Source: Hydrogenophaga sp. (lineage in GTDB: Bacteria > Pseudomonadota > Gammaproteobacteria > Burkholderiales > Burkholderiaceae_C). Taken from it: a stretch of DNA of 64,000 bases. How positions within the stretch are numbered: the stretch's first letter is position 1; every line of letters starts with the position of its first letter. The notes below the pieces were generated by a model. That model did not search any database. It saw only the letters and a program-made list of their open reading frames with translations, and was not told the DNA's origin. Below, one piece after another: positions 7,850 through 17,500 of the stretch. Both the position numbers and the translations under genes were made by a program. The DNA is taken from contig NZ_JAHBZK010000008.1 in NCBI RefSeq assembly GCF_019635465.1, forward strand, positions 1-64,000. Direction: 5' to 3'.

Positions 7850-10318
7850 TCAATCCCGCCAATGCCAGTACCGCCGCCCCACCTCCCGCTCGCACCGCAC
7901 ACGGTCTGGTTGATCGCTGCGCCAGGTGGCCGCCCCGCACTGCGGCGTGGCCACCCAGTTGATGCCACGCGCCTCGTAGCGCGCCACCACCACCTCGGCC
8001 GGATGGCCAAAGCGGTTGCGGTAGCCGGACTGCACGATCACCTGCTGTGGCCGCAGGGTGTTGAGCAGCACCGGGCTGGACGAGCTGGCGCTGCCGTGGT
8101 GGGGCGCCAGCAGCAGCGTGGCGCGCCAGTCGGGGCGGGCCAGCGCCAGCGGCACCTCCTGCGCGGCGGGGATGTCGCCGGTGAGCCAGGCGCTGTGCTC
8201 GCCCGCCGTCACCCGCAGCACGCAGGACATGGCGTTGGTCGACATGCCAGGGCGTGCGTAGTCCGACGGGCTGGGGTGCAGCACGTCGAAGCGCACGCCG
8301 TCCCATGTCCATTGCTGGCCAGCCAGGCAGTGGTGCTCGGCATCGTCGTCGTAGGACGACCGCCACTGTGCCTCGGGGAAGGCGTCGCGCAAGGCCTGGG
8401 CGCCGCCGGCGTGGTCGCTGTCGCGGTGGCTGATCATGATCAGGTCCGGGCGCACACCCAGCGACCGCAGCAGGGGCAGCACGATGCGGTCTCCGGCGTC
8501 GGCCTCGGGGTTCCAGCGCGGGCCGGCGTCGAACACCAGGGCGTGGTGCGCGGTGCGCACCAGCACCGCACTGCCCTGCCCCACATCGAGCGCCATTACC
8601 TCGACCTGGCCAGGATCGGGCCGCCAGGGGGTCTGCACCAGCGCGGGCACCAGCAGCAGCGCGCCGGCAGCGCGCCACAACGGTGGCAGGCGCAACGCCA
8701 GCAAGGCGCCACCCACCACCGCTGCCAAGGCCAGGGGCATGGGCGCCACCGGGCGCGTCCACACGGCCCAGGGCCAGGACGCCAGCCACTGCAGGCCCGC
8801 GCCCAGAGCGTCCACCGCCCCCGCAGCCCAGTGCCAGACCCAGGGCACCACCACCCCACCAATTGCCAGCGGCGTCACCACCAGCGTGACCCAGGGAATG
8901 GCCACCAGGTTGGCCACCAGGCCCACCACTGACACCTGCCCGAATAGCACCAGGCTCAGCGGCGCCAGCGCCAGGGTCATGAGCCACTGCTCGCGCAGCA
9001 AACCCATCAGTGGCGCCAGCCAGCGGCGAAAGGCCGAGTACCTGCCCTCGCCTGCGGCCTGACCCGGATCGCCCGCAAACAGGATGGCGACCGCCACGAA
9101 GCTGAGCCAGAACCCTGCCGACAGCCACGCCCAGGGGTCCAGCGCCAGCACCACCGCCATCACCGTCAACCACAGGGCCGGCCAGGGCCAACGCCGCAAA
9201 CCCAGGCGCAGGCCCACCACCAGCGCCAGCATCAGCACCGTGCGTTGGGCCGGCACGCCCCAGCCGGCCAGCACGGCGTAGGCCGCGGCCAGGCCGACGC
9301 CGCCCCAGGCTGTGGCGCGGCTGCGTGGCCAATGCCGCGCCAGCGCCGGCCAGCGCCGGGCCACCTGGCGCCACAACACACCCACCAATGCCGTGGCCAG
9401 CCAGGCAAAGCCGGTGATGTGCAGGCCGCTGATGGCCATCAGGTGGGCCACCCCGGTGGCGCGAAACAGGTCCCAGTCCGGCCGGTCGATGGCCGACTGG
9501 TCGCCCACCGCCAGCGCTGCGAGCACGCCGGCGGCCGGCCGCTCGCCCAGCTCGTGGTCGATGCGCTGCACGATGCGCTGGCGCCAGCGGTCCACCGTCC
9601 ACCACGGCGCGCCCGACACACGCTCAGGCACCGGGTCGCGCACGCCGGCTCGCACGTAGCCGGTGGCGCCGATGCCGTGCTGCCACAACCAGGCCTCGCG
9701 ATCGAAACCGTGGGGGTTGAGGCTGCCGTGTGGGCGCTTGAGACGCACGGTGAACGCCCACGTTTCCCCCGCCTGTACGCTCCCGCCATTGGTTGTCGGG
9801 GCCCCGTCTCCGCGTGCGTCATCGGCCGCACGCTCCTGGCGGTACCAGCTCAGCTGCAACCGGGCCGGCAAGGCACGTGGCGCGCCGTCCTGCGACGCCC
9901 GTTCCACCGCGAACTGAAACACCTCACCCAGTGGGCTGCGGCTCGGCAAGGACGCAATGCGCCCGACCACCGCAATGTCCACGCCTTCAAGCTGCGGGTC
10001 CAGCCGATCGGCCAGCCGGTGCTGGGCGCGCCAGCCGCACGTGCCCACAGCCAGGGCCAGCCCGGCCAGCAACCAGGCCAGGCGCACGCGCAGGCACAAA
10101 CCCAGCAGCCCCACGGCGACGAGCGATGCGTACACCGCGAGGGGCCACACTTCGGGCTGCTGCAACTGCCAGGCCACGCCAGCCACCCAGCCCAGCATGG
10201 CCCAGCCGGATCGCCAGTGCGATGTCCGCTGGACCACGCTGTCATGGCGTTGTGGCGCAGCTCTTGCTAGCATGCCCGCCAGGCGCGCGCGGGCGCGCCC
10301 TACCGCCGATTGGCTCAT
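7850..10318 (-). CDS. comEC: ComEC/Rec2 DNA uptake channel
   Basis: This 822-aa polytopic membrane protein carries single-stranded DNA across the inner membrane during natural transformation. Residues up to about 200 form the periplasmic DUF4131/OB region (GRIASLPSRSPLGEVFQF, HGSLNPHGFDREAWLWQHG). The Competence membrane domain follows (LGERPAAGVLAALAVGD, HLMAISGLHITGFAW). The C-terminal 260 residues are a metallo-beta-lactamase-like domain that retains ISHRDSDHAGG and LLAPHHGSASS. All three parts are present, so the gene looks intact. The start at 10318 gives a conventional length and leaves only 30 bp to the divergent gene at 10349. No other competence gene is in the window. Confidence 0.92.
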   Translation of the reverse strand: MSQSAVGRARARLAGMLARAAPQRHDSVVQRTSHWRSGWAMLGWVAGVAWQLQQPEVWPLAVYASLVAVGLLGLCLRVRLAWLLAGLALAVGTCGWRAQHRLADRLDPQLEGVDIAVVGRIASLPSRSPLGEVFQFAVERASQDGAPRALPARLQLSWYRQERAADDARGDGAPTTNGGSVQAGETWAFTVRLKRPHGSLNPHGFDREAWLWQHGIGATGYVRAGVRDPVPERVSGAPWWTVDRWRQRIVQRIDHELGERPAAGVLAALAVGDQSAIDRPDWDLFRATGVAHLMAISGLHITGFAWLATALVGVLWRQVARRWPALARHWPRSRATAWGGVGLAAAYAVLAGWGVPAQRTVLMLALVVGLRLGLRRWPWPALWLTVMAVVLALDPWAWLSAGFWLSFVAVAILFAGDPGQAAGEGRYSAFRRWLAPLMGLLREQWLMTLALAPLSLVLFGQVSVVGLVANLVAIPWVTLVVTPLAIGGVVVPWVWHWAAGAVDALGAGLQWLASWPWAVWTRPVAPMPLALAAVVGGALLALRLPPLWRAAGALLLVPALVQTPWRPDPGQVEVMALDVGQGSAVLVRTAHHALVFDAGPRWNPEADAGDRIVLPLLRSLGVRPDLIMISHRDSDHAGGAQALRDAFPEAQWRSSYDDDAEHHCLAGQQWTWDGVRFDVLHPSPSDYARPGMSTNAMSCVLRVTAGEHSAWLTGDIPAAQEVPLALARPDWRATLLLAPHHGSASSSSPVLLNTLRPQQVIVQSGYRNRFGHPAEVVVARYEARGINWVATPQCGAATWRSDQPDRVRCEREVGRRYWHWRD

Positions 10319-10348
10319 TGTTGTCGTCCTCCCTGAAAGCCCTGTCGC

Positions 10349-13300
10349 ATGGCCATCCACGTCGCCCTGAGCCACATCACCCACTACCAATACGACCGCC
10401 TCGTGCGACTGGGTCCGCAAGTGGTCCGCCTGCGCCCGGCGCCGCATTCGCGCACCAAGGTGCTGTCGTATTCGCAGCGCATCGAACCCGCCAACCACTT
10501 CATCAACTGGCAGCAGGATCCATTCGCCAACTACCAGGCGCGGCTGGTGTTTCCCGAGCCGACCACCGAGTTCAAGATCACCATCGATCTCGTGGTCGAG
10601 ATGGCGGTCCACAACCCGTTCGACTTCTTCCTCGAGCCCAGCGCCGAGCAGGTGCCGTTCCAGTATGACAAGGCGCAGAAGGCCGAACTGGCACCGTATC
10701 TGGTGGCCGAGCCACCCACCCCGCTGGTCAAGGCCTTCCTCGACAGCGTCGACCGCACGCCCATGCGCACGATCGACTTCCTGGTGCAGCTCAACCAGCG
10801 CCTGCAGCGCGACATCGCCTACACCATCCGCATGGAGCCCGGCGTGCAGACGCCGGAGCAGACGCTGCAGCGCAAGCTCGGCTCCTGCCGCGACACCGGC
10901 TGGCTGCTGGTGCAGCTGCTGCGCCACCTCGGTCTGGCGGCGCGCTTTGTCTCGGGCTACCTGATTCAGCTCACACCCGACGTCAAGGCCATCGACGGCC
11001 CGAGCGGCCCCGAGGCCGACTTCACCGATCTGCACGCCTGGTGCGAGGTGTTCCTGCCGGGCGCCGGCTGGATCGGCCTGGACCCGACCTCGGGCCTGTT
11101 GGCCGGCGAAGGCCACATTCCGCTGGCCTGCACGCCGCAGCCCGGCAGCGCGGCGCCGGTGGAAGGCGGGGTGGACGAGTCGGAGGTCGACTTCCAGCAC
11201 CACATGAAGGTCACGCGCATCTACGAATCGCCGCGCGTGACCAAGCCCTACACCGACGACCAGTGGGCCGCGGTGCTGGCCCTGGGCGAGCAGGTCGATG
11301 CCGACCTGGAGCGCCACGACGTGCGCCTGACGCAGGGTGGCGAGCCCACCTACGTGGCCACCAGCGACCGCGACGCGGCCGAATGGAACACCGACGCACT
11401 CGGCCCCACCAAGCGCGGCTACGCCACCGAACTGGTGGATCGCCTGCGCGAGCGCTATGGCGCTGGCGGCTTTGTGCACATGGGCCAGGGCAAGTGGTAC
11501 CCGGGCGAGCAGTTGCCGCGCTGGGCGCTGTCGGTGTTCTGGCGCACCGACGGCCACACCTGCTGGCACAACCCCTCGCTGCTGGCCGACGAGCGCGACG
11601 AGGCCCACTACACCAGCGACGATGCGCGCCGTTTCACCCAGGCGCTGGCGCGCCGCCTCGGCCTCACCACCCGCTTCATCACGCCCGGCCACGAAGACAC
11701 CTGGTACTACCTGTGGCGCGAACGCCGCCTGCCGGTCAACGTCGACCCTTTCGACAGCAAGCTCGACGACGAGCTGGAACGCGCGCGCTTGCGCCGTGTG
11801 TTCGGCCAGGGGCTGGAGGCGGTGGTGGGCTATGTGCTGCCGCTGCAGGCCAACGCCGGCAACCCGGGGCTGGCCGGCACCATCTGGTCGACCGGGCCCT
11901 GGTTCTTCCGCGACGAGCGCATGTACCTGGTGCCGGGCGACTCGCCCATGGGCTATCGCCTGCCGCTGGATTCGCTGCCCTGGGTGTCCTCGGGCGAGTA
12001 CCCCTTCCACATCGAGCAGGACCCGTTCGCGCCACGCGAGCCCTTGCCCACCGGCAGCACGCTGCGCACCCAGATCGCCCCGCACACCATGGGCGGCGGC
12101 TTCGCCGAGGGCGGCACCGTGGCGCTGCAAGGCACCACGCTGGCCGGCAGCGGCGTGCCGGGTGGCGCGGGCACCGGCAAAAGCGGTGAAAGCGGCGACA
12201 GTGGCGGCAGTGGCGAGGGCGCGCTCGCCAGCGGCCCGCAGACCCTGTCATCGCGCTTTCCGCAGCGTGGCGAATCGGGTGGCTGGCTCACCCGCACCGC
12301 GCTGTGCATCGAGGCGCGCGACCCGCAGCGCGCCAACGGCCCCAAGGCCGAAAAGCTCAAGGGCGGCAAGAGCCAGCACCTCTATGTGTTCATGCCGCCG
12401 CTGTCGCGCCTGGACGACTACCTCGACCTGCTCGCCGCCATCGAAGACACCGCCGAGCGCCTGAACGTGCGGGTGGTGCTCGAGGGCTACCCGCCACCGC
12501 GCGATCCGCGTCTGAAGATGCTGCAGGTCACGCCCGACCCCGGCGTCATCGAGGTCAACATCCACCCGGCGCACAACTGGGGCGAGCTGGTCGAGCACAC
12601 CGAGTTCCTGTACGAGGCCGCGCACCAGACGCGCCTGTGCGCCGAGAAGTTCATGACCGATGGCCGCCACACCGGCACCGGGGGTGGCAACCACTTCGTG
12701 CTGGGCGGCGCCACGCCGGCCGATTCGCCCTTCCTGCGCCGGCCCGACCTGCTCGGCAGCCTGATCGCCTTCTGGCACAACCACCCCTCGCTGTCGTACC
12801 TGTTCAGCGGCCTGTTCATCGGTCCGACCAGCCAGGCCCCGCGCGTGGACGAGGCGCGCAACGACCAGCTCTATGAACTCGAGATCGCCCTGTCGCAGAT
12901 CGAGAACGCGCGCGCCGTCTACGGCAACAACGTGCCGCCCTGGTTCGTCGACCGCACGCTGCGCAACATCCTCATCGACGTCACCGGCAACACGCACCGC
13001 AGCGAGTTCTGCATCGACAAGCTGTACTCGCCCGACGGCCCGACCGGGCGCCTCGGCCTGCTGGAGCTGCGCGCCTTCGAGATGCCGCCGCATGCCCACA
13101 TGAGCGTGGCGCAGCAACTGCTGCTGCGCGCCCTGGTGGCGCGCTTCTGGCAAGCGCCCTACAAGGTACCGCTGGCGCGCTGGGGCACCGAGCTGCACGA
13201 CCGCTGGCTGCTGCCCACCTACCTGCGCATGGACTTCGAGGACGTGATCGACGAGCTGCGCCAGTTCGGCTACGGCTTCGACATGGCCTGGTTTGCGCCG

Positions 13301-13852
13301 CACTTCGAGTTCCGCTTCCCGCTGATCGGGCAGGTGTCCGCACGTGGCATCGAAGTCACGTTGCGCAGCGCCCTGGAGCCCTGGCACGTGATGGGCGAAG
13401 AAGGCGCCCCGGGCGGCACCGTGCGCTACGTCGACTCCTCGCTGGAGCGGCTGGAGGTGCACGTGCGCGGCTGGACCGACCGCCGCCACAGCATCACCTG
13501 CAACGGCCGCGTGCTGCCGCTGCACAACACCGGCGTGGCCGGCGAGTTCGTGGCCGGTGTGCGCTACAAGGCCTGGGCGCCACCGTCGGCCCTGCACCCT
13601 GGCATCGGCGTGCACGCACCGCTCACCTTCGACATCGTGGACACCTGGATGGAGCGCTCCCTGGGCGGCTGCCAGTACCACGTGTCGCACCCGGGCGGGC
13701 GCAACTACGACACCTTCCCCATCAACGCGTTCGAAGCCGAAAGCCGGCGTCTGGCGCGCTTTTTCCAGATGGGCCACACCCCCGGCCGCATGCAGGTCCG
13801 CGCCGAAGGCGTCAACCGTGAATTCCCATGCACGCTCGACCTTCGGGCGTGA
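10349..13852 (+). CDS. transglutaminase-DUF2126 fusion protein (COG1305 + COG4196)
   Basis: This 1167-aa soluble protein starts with a bacterial transglutaminase N-terminal region (MAIHVALSHITHYQYDRLV) and a papain-like core with Cys180 (LGSCRDTGWL), His229 (DLHAWCEVF) and Asp245 (GLDPTSG). From about residue 300 it becomes DUF2126 (HDVRLTQGGEPTYV, GKWYPGEQLPRWAL, HTGTGGGNHFVLGG, ELRAFEMPPHAHM). The family is catalogued but has no proven reaction. Around residues 596-630 a Gly/Ser-rich linker interrupts the DUF2126 part. Two ORFs follow on the same strand at 35 and 30 bp spacing: the ATP-grasp-alpha-E fusion and a second transglutaminase. The start is 30 bp from the divergent comEC start, with no clear Shine-Dalgarno sequence. 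Confidence 0.92.
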   Translation: MAIHVALSHITHYQYDRLVRLGPQVVRLRPAPHSRTKVLSYSQRIEPANHFINWQQDPFANYQARLVFPEPTTEFKITIDLVVEMAVHNPFDFFLEPSAEQVPFQYDKAQKAELAPYLVAEPPTPLVKAFLDSVDRTPMRTIDFLVQLNQRLQRDIAYTIRMEPGVQTPEQTLQRKLGSCRDTGWLLVQLLRHLGLAARFVSGYLIQLTPDVKAIDGPSGPEADFTDLHAWCEVFLPGAGWIGLDPTSGLLAGEGHIPLACTPQPGSAAPVEGGVDESEVDFQHHMKVTRIYESPRVTKPYTDDQWAAVLALGEQVDADLERHDVRLTQGGEPTYVATSDRDAAEWNTDALGPTKRGYATELVDRLRERYGAGGFVHMGQGKWYPGEQLPRWALSVFWRTDGHTCWHNPSLLADERDEAHYTSDDARRFTQALARRLGLTTRFITPGHEDTWYYLWRERRLPVNVDPFDSKLDDELERARLRRVFGQGLEAVVGYVLPLQANAGNPGLAGTIWSTGPWFFRDERMYLVPGDSPMGYRLPLDSLPWVSSGEYPFHIEQDPFAPREPLPTGSTLRTQIAPHTMGGGFAEGGTVALQGTTLAGSGVPGGAGTGKSGESGDSGGSGEGALASGPQTLSSRFPQRGESGGWLTRTALCIEARDPQRANGPKAEKLKGGKSQHLYVFMPPLSRLDDYLDLLAAIEDTAERLNVRVVLEGYPPPRDPRLKMLQVTPDPGVIEVNIHPAHNWGELVEHTEFLYEAAHQTRLCAEKFMTDGRHTGTGGGNHFVLGGATPADSPFLRRPDLLGSLIAFWHNHPSLSYLFSGLFIGPTSQAPRVDEARNDQLYELEIALSQIENARAVYGNNVPPWFVDRTLRNILIDVTGNTHRSEFCIDKLYSPDGPTGRLGLLELRAFEMPPHAHMSVAQQLLLRALVARFWQAPYKVPLARWGTELHDRWLLPTYLRMDFEDVIDELRQFGYGFDMAWFAPHFEFRFPLIGQVSARGIEVTLRSALEPWHVMGEEGAPGGTVRYVDSSLERLEVHVRGWTDRRHSITCNGRVLPLHNTGVAGEFVAGVRYKAWAPPSALHPGIGVHAPLTFDIVDTWMERSLGGCQYHVSHPGGRNYDTFPINAFEAESRRLARFFQMGHTPGRMQVRAEGVNREFPCTLDLRA

Positions 13853-13887
13853 CATCACGATGACATCTCGCAGGCATACTGCGCGCC

Positions 13888-16476
13888 GTGAACACCGACC
13901 CCAGCGACTCCCTCTTTGGCGAACTCATCCCCGAACACCCGGGTGAGTGGGCCATGTCCATGGCTGTCCCGGCCGACCCGGGGCACCTGGACGAGTTGCG
14001 CGGCGACGGCCCCCATGGCCTGGCACCGGACTGGGCCGCCTTCTTCGACCACATCGGGCAGGAGGGCCTGGCCGATCTGAACCGTCGCGCCGACAACCTG
14101 CAACGCCAGGTGCGCGACAACGGGGTCACCTACAACGTCTATGCCGACGCCCGCGGTCTGCAGCGCCCCTGGGCGCTCGATCTGTTCCCCATGATCCTCA
14201 GTCCCCAGGACTGGGCACAGATCGAGGTCGGCGTGCTGCAGCGGGCGCGCTTGCTCAACGCCATGCTGGGCGACCTGTACGGCGAGCGCGAACTGCTCAA
14301 GCGCGCCCTGCTGCCGGCCGCACTCGTGCAGGGCCACCCCGGCTACCTGCGCGCCATGCAGGGTGTGCGCCCGCTGGGTGACACCTGGCTGCACATCATC
14401 GGCTTCGACCTGGCCCACGGGCCTGACGGGCGCTGGTGGGTGGTGGGCCAGCGCACGCAGGCGCCATCCGGTCTGGGCTACCTGCTCGAGAACCGCATCA
14501 CCGTATCGCGCCAGTTCCCCAAGGCGTTCGCGGCCATGCGGGTGCAACGCCTGGCGGCCAGCTACCGCGCGCTGATGGAGGGCATCAAGGCCATGGCGCC
14601 CGAAGGCGCCAACGCCCGCATCGCGCTGCTCACGCCCGGCCCCTACAACGAAACCTACTTCGAGCACGCCTACCTGGCGCGCTACCTCGGCCTCACGCTG
14701 GTCGAGGGCAACGACCTCACCGTGCGCGATCAGCGCGTCTACCTCAAGACGCTGGGCGGCCTGGAGCCGGTGCACGCGCTCATCAAGCGCCTGGACGACG
14801 AGTGGCTCGACCCGCTGGAGCTGCGCACCGACTCCACCCTGGGCGTGCCTGGGCTGTTGCAGGCCATCCGCGCCGGCAACCTGTTGCTGGCCAACGCGCC
14901 CGGCTCGGCGCCGCTCGAATCGAGCGCGCTGCTGGGCTTCCTGCCCGCCATCAGCGAGCACCTGCTGGGCGAGTCGCTGGCGCTGCCATCGCTGGCCACC
15001 TGGTGGTGCGGCGAGGACGCGGCGCTGCGCAGCGTGCTGCCGCTGTTGCGCGAGAGCGTGATCCGCCCCACCTACCCGCGCTCCGGCCTGGACACCGCCA
15101 TCGGCCAGAGCCTGAGCGCGCGCGAGCTGGACGAGTGGAGCGGGCGCATGGCGCGCCGCCCCGAAGACCACACGGTGCAGTCCTGGCTGCCCTTGTCGCA
15201 GACGCCCACCTGGTCGGACGAACGCATCCTGCCGCGCTCGACCATGCTGCGCGTGTTCGCACTGGCCGACGGCGCAGGGTCGTGGCGCGTGCTGCCCGGC
15301 GGCCTGGTGCGCCTGGCGCCGCGCGGCCAGATGGTGGCCGCCATGCAGCGCGGTGGCAGCAGCGCCGATTGCTGGGTGCTGACCGACGGCCCGGTGGACC
15401 ACACCACCTTGCTGCACGCCCAGCACAGCTCACTGGCCATCGCACAGCAGAAGCACCCCGTCACCAGCCGCGCCGCCGAGAACCTGTTCTGGCTCGGCCG
15501 CTACACCGAACGCGCCGAAAACACCGTGCGGCTTGCGCAGATCGTGCTCGACCAGCTCGACGGCGAGGAAACGGGCACGCCCGCGCTGCTGGCCTGGTTG
15601 TCGGCGGTGGCACGTGAAAACGCCCTGGTGGTGGCCGACACACCCGAGGCAGGCCAGTCGTCGCGCGTGTTTGCGCGTTGCCTGATGGCCAACCTGGCGC
15701 CCGGCCCGCACAACGCCCAGACCGAGGCCTCCTTCAGCGTGGGCTTCAACCTGGGGTCCATCAAGGCCGCTGCCTCGCAGGTGCGTGAGCGCCTGTCGCG
15801 CGAGCACTGGAACCTGATCGAAATCACCCATGCGGGCTTCGTCAAGTCGGCGGCGCAACTGGCCGACGACGGCGAGTACGCCACTGGCGAAGCGCAATCC
15901 ATGCTGCAGGAAGCCAGCGAAATGCTGGCCGCCATCACCGGCTCGCAGACCGATCGCATGGTGCGTGACGACGGGTGGCGCCTGCTGTCCATCGGGCGCC
16001 ACATCGAACGCCTGGTCACGCTCTCGCGCGCACTGACCGTGGGCCTGGAGACCGGCAGCATCCACGAGCCCGGCGGTTTCGAGGCCATGGTGGCCTTGTT
16101 CGACTCCACCATCACCTTCCACGCCCAGTACCAGCAGCGCCGCGACATGGTGGCGCTGATCGATCTGCTGGTGCTCGACCGCGACAACCCGCGCTCGCTG
16201 GCCTGGGTGGTGCAGACCTTGCGCGCGCGGCTGGCCCGCCTGGGCACCAGCGTCGCGCCGCAGGACGCCGAGTTCGCACGCGAGCTGCCCGATCCGTCCC
16301 AATGGCAGCTCACCGAGCTAAGCAACTGGCAACGCGGCGCCGACGGGCGCCGCCACTGGGCAGCGCTGGAGCGTCTGCTCGACGACTGCGAGAATGCCGC
16401 GGTCCAGCTATCCAACGGCATCGCGCGGCTGCACTTCAGCCACGCCGACCGGCGCAGCCAGACCTTCGCCATCTGA
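13888..16476 (+). CDS. circularly permuted ATP-grasp / alpha-E fusion protein (COG2308-COG2307)
   Basis: This 862-aa protein covers both halves of the pair found as separate genes at 5371-7789. Residues 1 to about 510 are the ATP-grasp part (DLYGERELLKRALLP, LGYLLENRITVSRQFP, LTPGPYNETYFEHAYLA, ALIKRLDDEWLDPLEL, GGSSADCWVL). From about residue 527 it is alpha-E (SRAAENLFWLGRYTERAENT through RIIARLHFSH-like C-terminal helices). The start is GTG at 13888, preceded by CATACT seven bases upstream and no Shine-Dalgarno. The ATP-grasp blocks have diverged from the split paralogue, so this is not a recent duplication. Substrate is unknown. A peptide or amide ligase working with the flanking transglutaminases is the usual prediction. 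Confidence 0.92.
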   Translation: MNTDPSDSLFGELIPEHPGEWAMSMAVPADPGHLDELRGDGPHGLAPDWAAFFDHIGQEGLADLNRRADNLQRQVRDNGVTYNVYADARGLQRPWALDLFPMILSPQDWAQIEVGVLQRARLLNAMLGDLYGERELLKRALLPAALVQGHPGYLRAMQGVRPLGDTWLHIIGFDLAHGPDGRWWVVGQRTQAPSGLGYLLENRITVSRQFPKAFAAMRVQRLAASYRALMEGIKAMAPEGANARIALLTPGPYNETYFEHAYLARYLGLTLVEGNDLTVRDQRVYLKTLGGLEPVHALIKRLDDEWLDPLELRTDSTLGVPGLLQAIRAGNLLLANAPGSAPLESSALLGFLPAISEHLLGESLALPSLATWWCGEDAALRSVLPLLRESVIRPTYPRSGLDTAIGQSLSARELDEWSGRMARRPEDHTVQSWLPLSQTPTWSDERILPRSTMLRVFALADGAGSWRVLPGGLVRLAPRGQMVAAMQRGGSSADCWVLTDGPVDHTTLLHAQHSSLAIAQQKHPVTSRAAENLFWLGRYTERAENTVRLAQIVLDQLDGEETGTPALLAWLSAVARENALVVADTPEAGQSSRVFARCLMANLAPGPHNAQTEASFSVGFNLGSIKAAASQVRERLSREHWNLIEITHAGFVKSAAQLADDGEYATGEAQSMLQEASEMLAAITGSQTDRMVRDDGWRLLSIGRHIERLVTLSRALTVGLETGSIHEPGGFEAMVALFDSTITFHAQYQQRRDMVALIDLLVLDRDNPRSLAWVVQTLRARLARLGTSVAPQDAEFARELPDPSQWQLTELSNWQRGADGRRHWAALERLLDDCENAAVQLSNGIARLHFSHADRRSQTFAI

Positions 16477-16506
16477 GCGAGGTCACCCGATCGATACGGA
16501 GGCCCC

Positions 16507-17469
16507 ATGGAGCTTCGCGTCCGCCACCGCACCACCTACCACTATCAAAGTCCGGTCGACATGGCGCAGCACATGCTGCACCTGTCACCGCGCGGCACCG
16601 ACAGCCAGCAGGTGCTGACCCACCAGTTGCGCATCGAGCCCGAACCCGCAGCCATGCACCAGTCCGGTGACGCCTTTGGCAACCTGCGGACCTTCTTTGC
16701 CCAGCAAGCGCCGCACGAGGCCCTGAGCGTGCTGGCCGACAGCACCGTGCTCACGCAGGCGCCACAGCCCTTGCCCGAGGGTGCGCCCTGGAAGGCCATG
16801 ACCTGGGAGCGCGTGCGCGAGCATTTCCGTTACCGCGTCAACGCCCCCTACGAGCCGACCGCCGAGTTCGTGTTCGCGTCGCCCCTGGTGCCGCGCGATG
16901 CGGCCTTCAGCGAATGGGCCCGCCCGGCCTTCGCGTCGGGCCGCCCGGTGCTGCAGGCCACGCGCGCGCTGATGGAGAAGATCCATGGCGAGCTGGTCTA
17001 CGAAACCGACAGCACCGAAGTCACCACGCCGCCACTGGAGGCGCTGGCCCAAGGCAAAGGCGTGTGCCAGGACTTCGCCCACATCATGATCGGCTGCCTG
17101 CGCAGCCTGGGGCTGCCCGCCCGCTACGTCAGTGGCTACCTGCTCACGCAGCCGCCACCGGGCAAGCCGCGGCTCATCGGCGCCGATGCCTCGCATGCCT
17201 GGGTGTCGCTCTTCGTCCCTGGCGCCGACGGCCAGGACGGGCAGTGGTTCGACTTCGACCCTACCAACAACCGCTGCGGCTGGGGCAGCCCCGGCGAGGA
17301 CTACGTGACCCTGGCCATCGGCCGCGACTTCAGCGACGTCTCACCCATGCGCGGCGTGATCCAGGGCGGCGCCCAGCACACGCTGGACGTGGCGGTGACG
17401 GTTGCACCGCCGGCGGAGCTGGAGGGGCGCGACCTCGATCTGCCGAGCAAAAAACCGTCGATAGAATGA
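16507..17469 (+). CDS. transglutaminase-like cysteine protease family protein (COG1305)
   Basis: The 320-aa cytoplasmic protein has the N-terminal strand domain (MELRVRHRTTYHYQSPVDM) and a catalytic core with Cys187 (KGVCQDFAHIM), His230 (DASHAWVSLF) and Asp251 (DFDPTNNRCGWG). No signal peptide is seen. A GGAGG Shine-Dalgarno lies five bases before the ATG. It closes the three-gene operon with the DUF2126 and ATP-grasp-alpha-E proteins. Bacterial members of this family are assumed to be peptidases or to ligate and cleave isopeptide bonds, but substrates of this branch are not known. In other bacteria such an operon often also carries the Anbu proteasome-like peptidase. None is found here. Confidence 0.92.
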   Translation: MELRVRHRTTYHYQSPVDMAQHMLHLSPRGTDSQQVLTHQLRIEPEPAAMHQSGDAFGNLRTFFAQQAPHEALSVLADSTVLTQAPQPLPEGAPWKAMTWERVREHFRYRVNAPYEPTAEFVFASPLVPRDAAFSEWARPAFASGRPVLQATRALMEKIHGELVYETDSTEVTTPPLEALAQGKGVCQDFAHIMIGCLRSLGLPARYVSGYLLTQPPPGKPRLIGADASHAWVSLFVPGADGQDGQWFDFDPTNNRCGWGSPGEDYVTLAIGRDFSDVSPMRGVIQGGAQHTLDVAVTVAPPAELEGRDLDLPSKKPSIE

Positions 17470-17500
17470 GCCGCTCCCTGACGATCCAACGGAGCCATTC

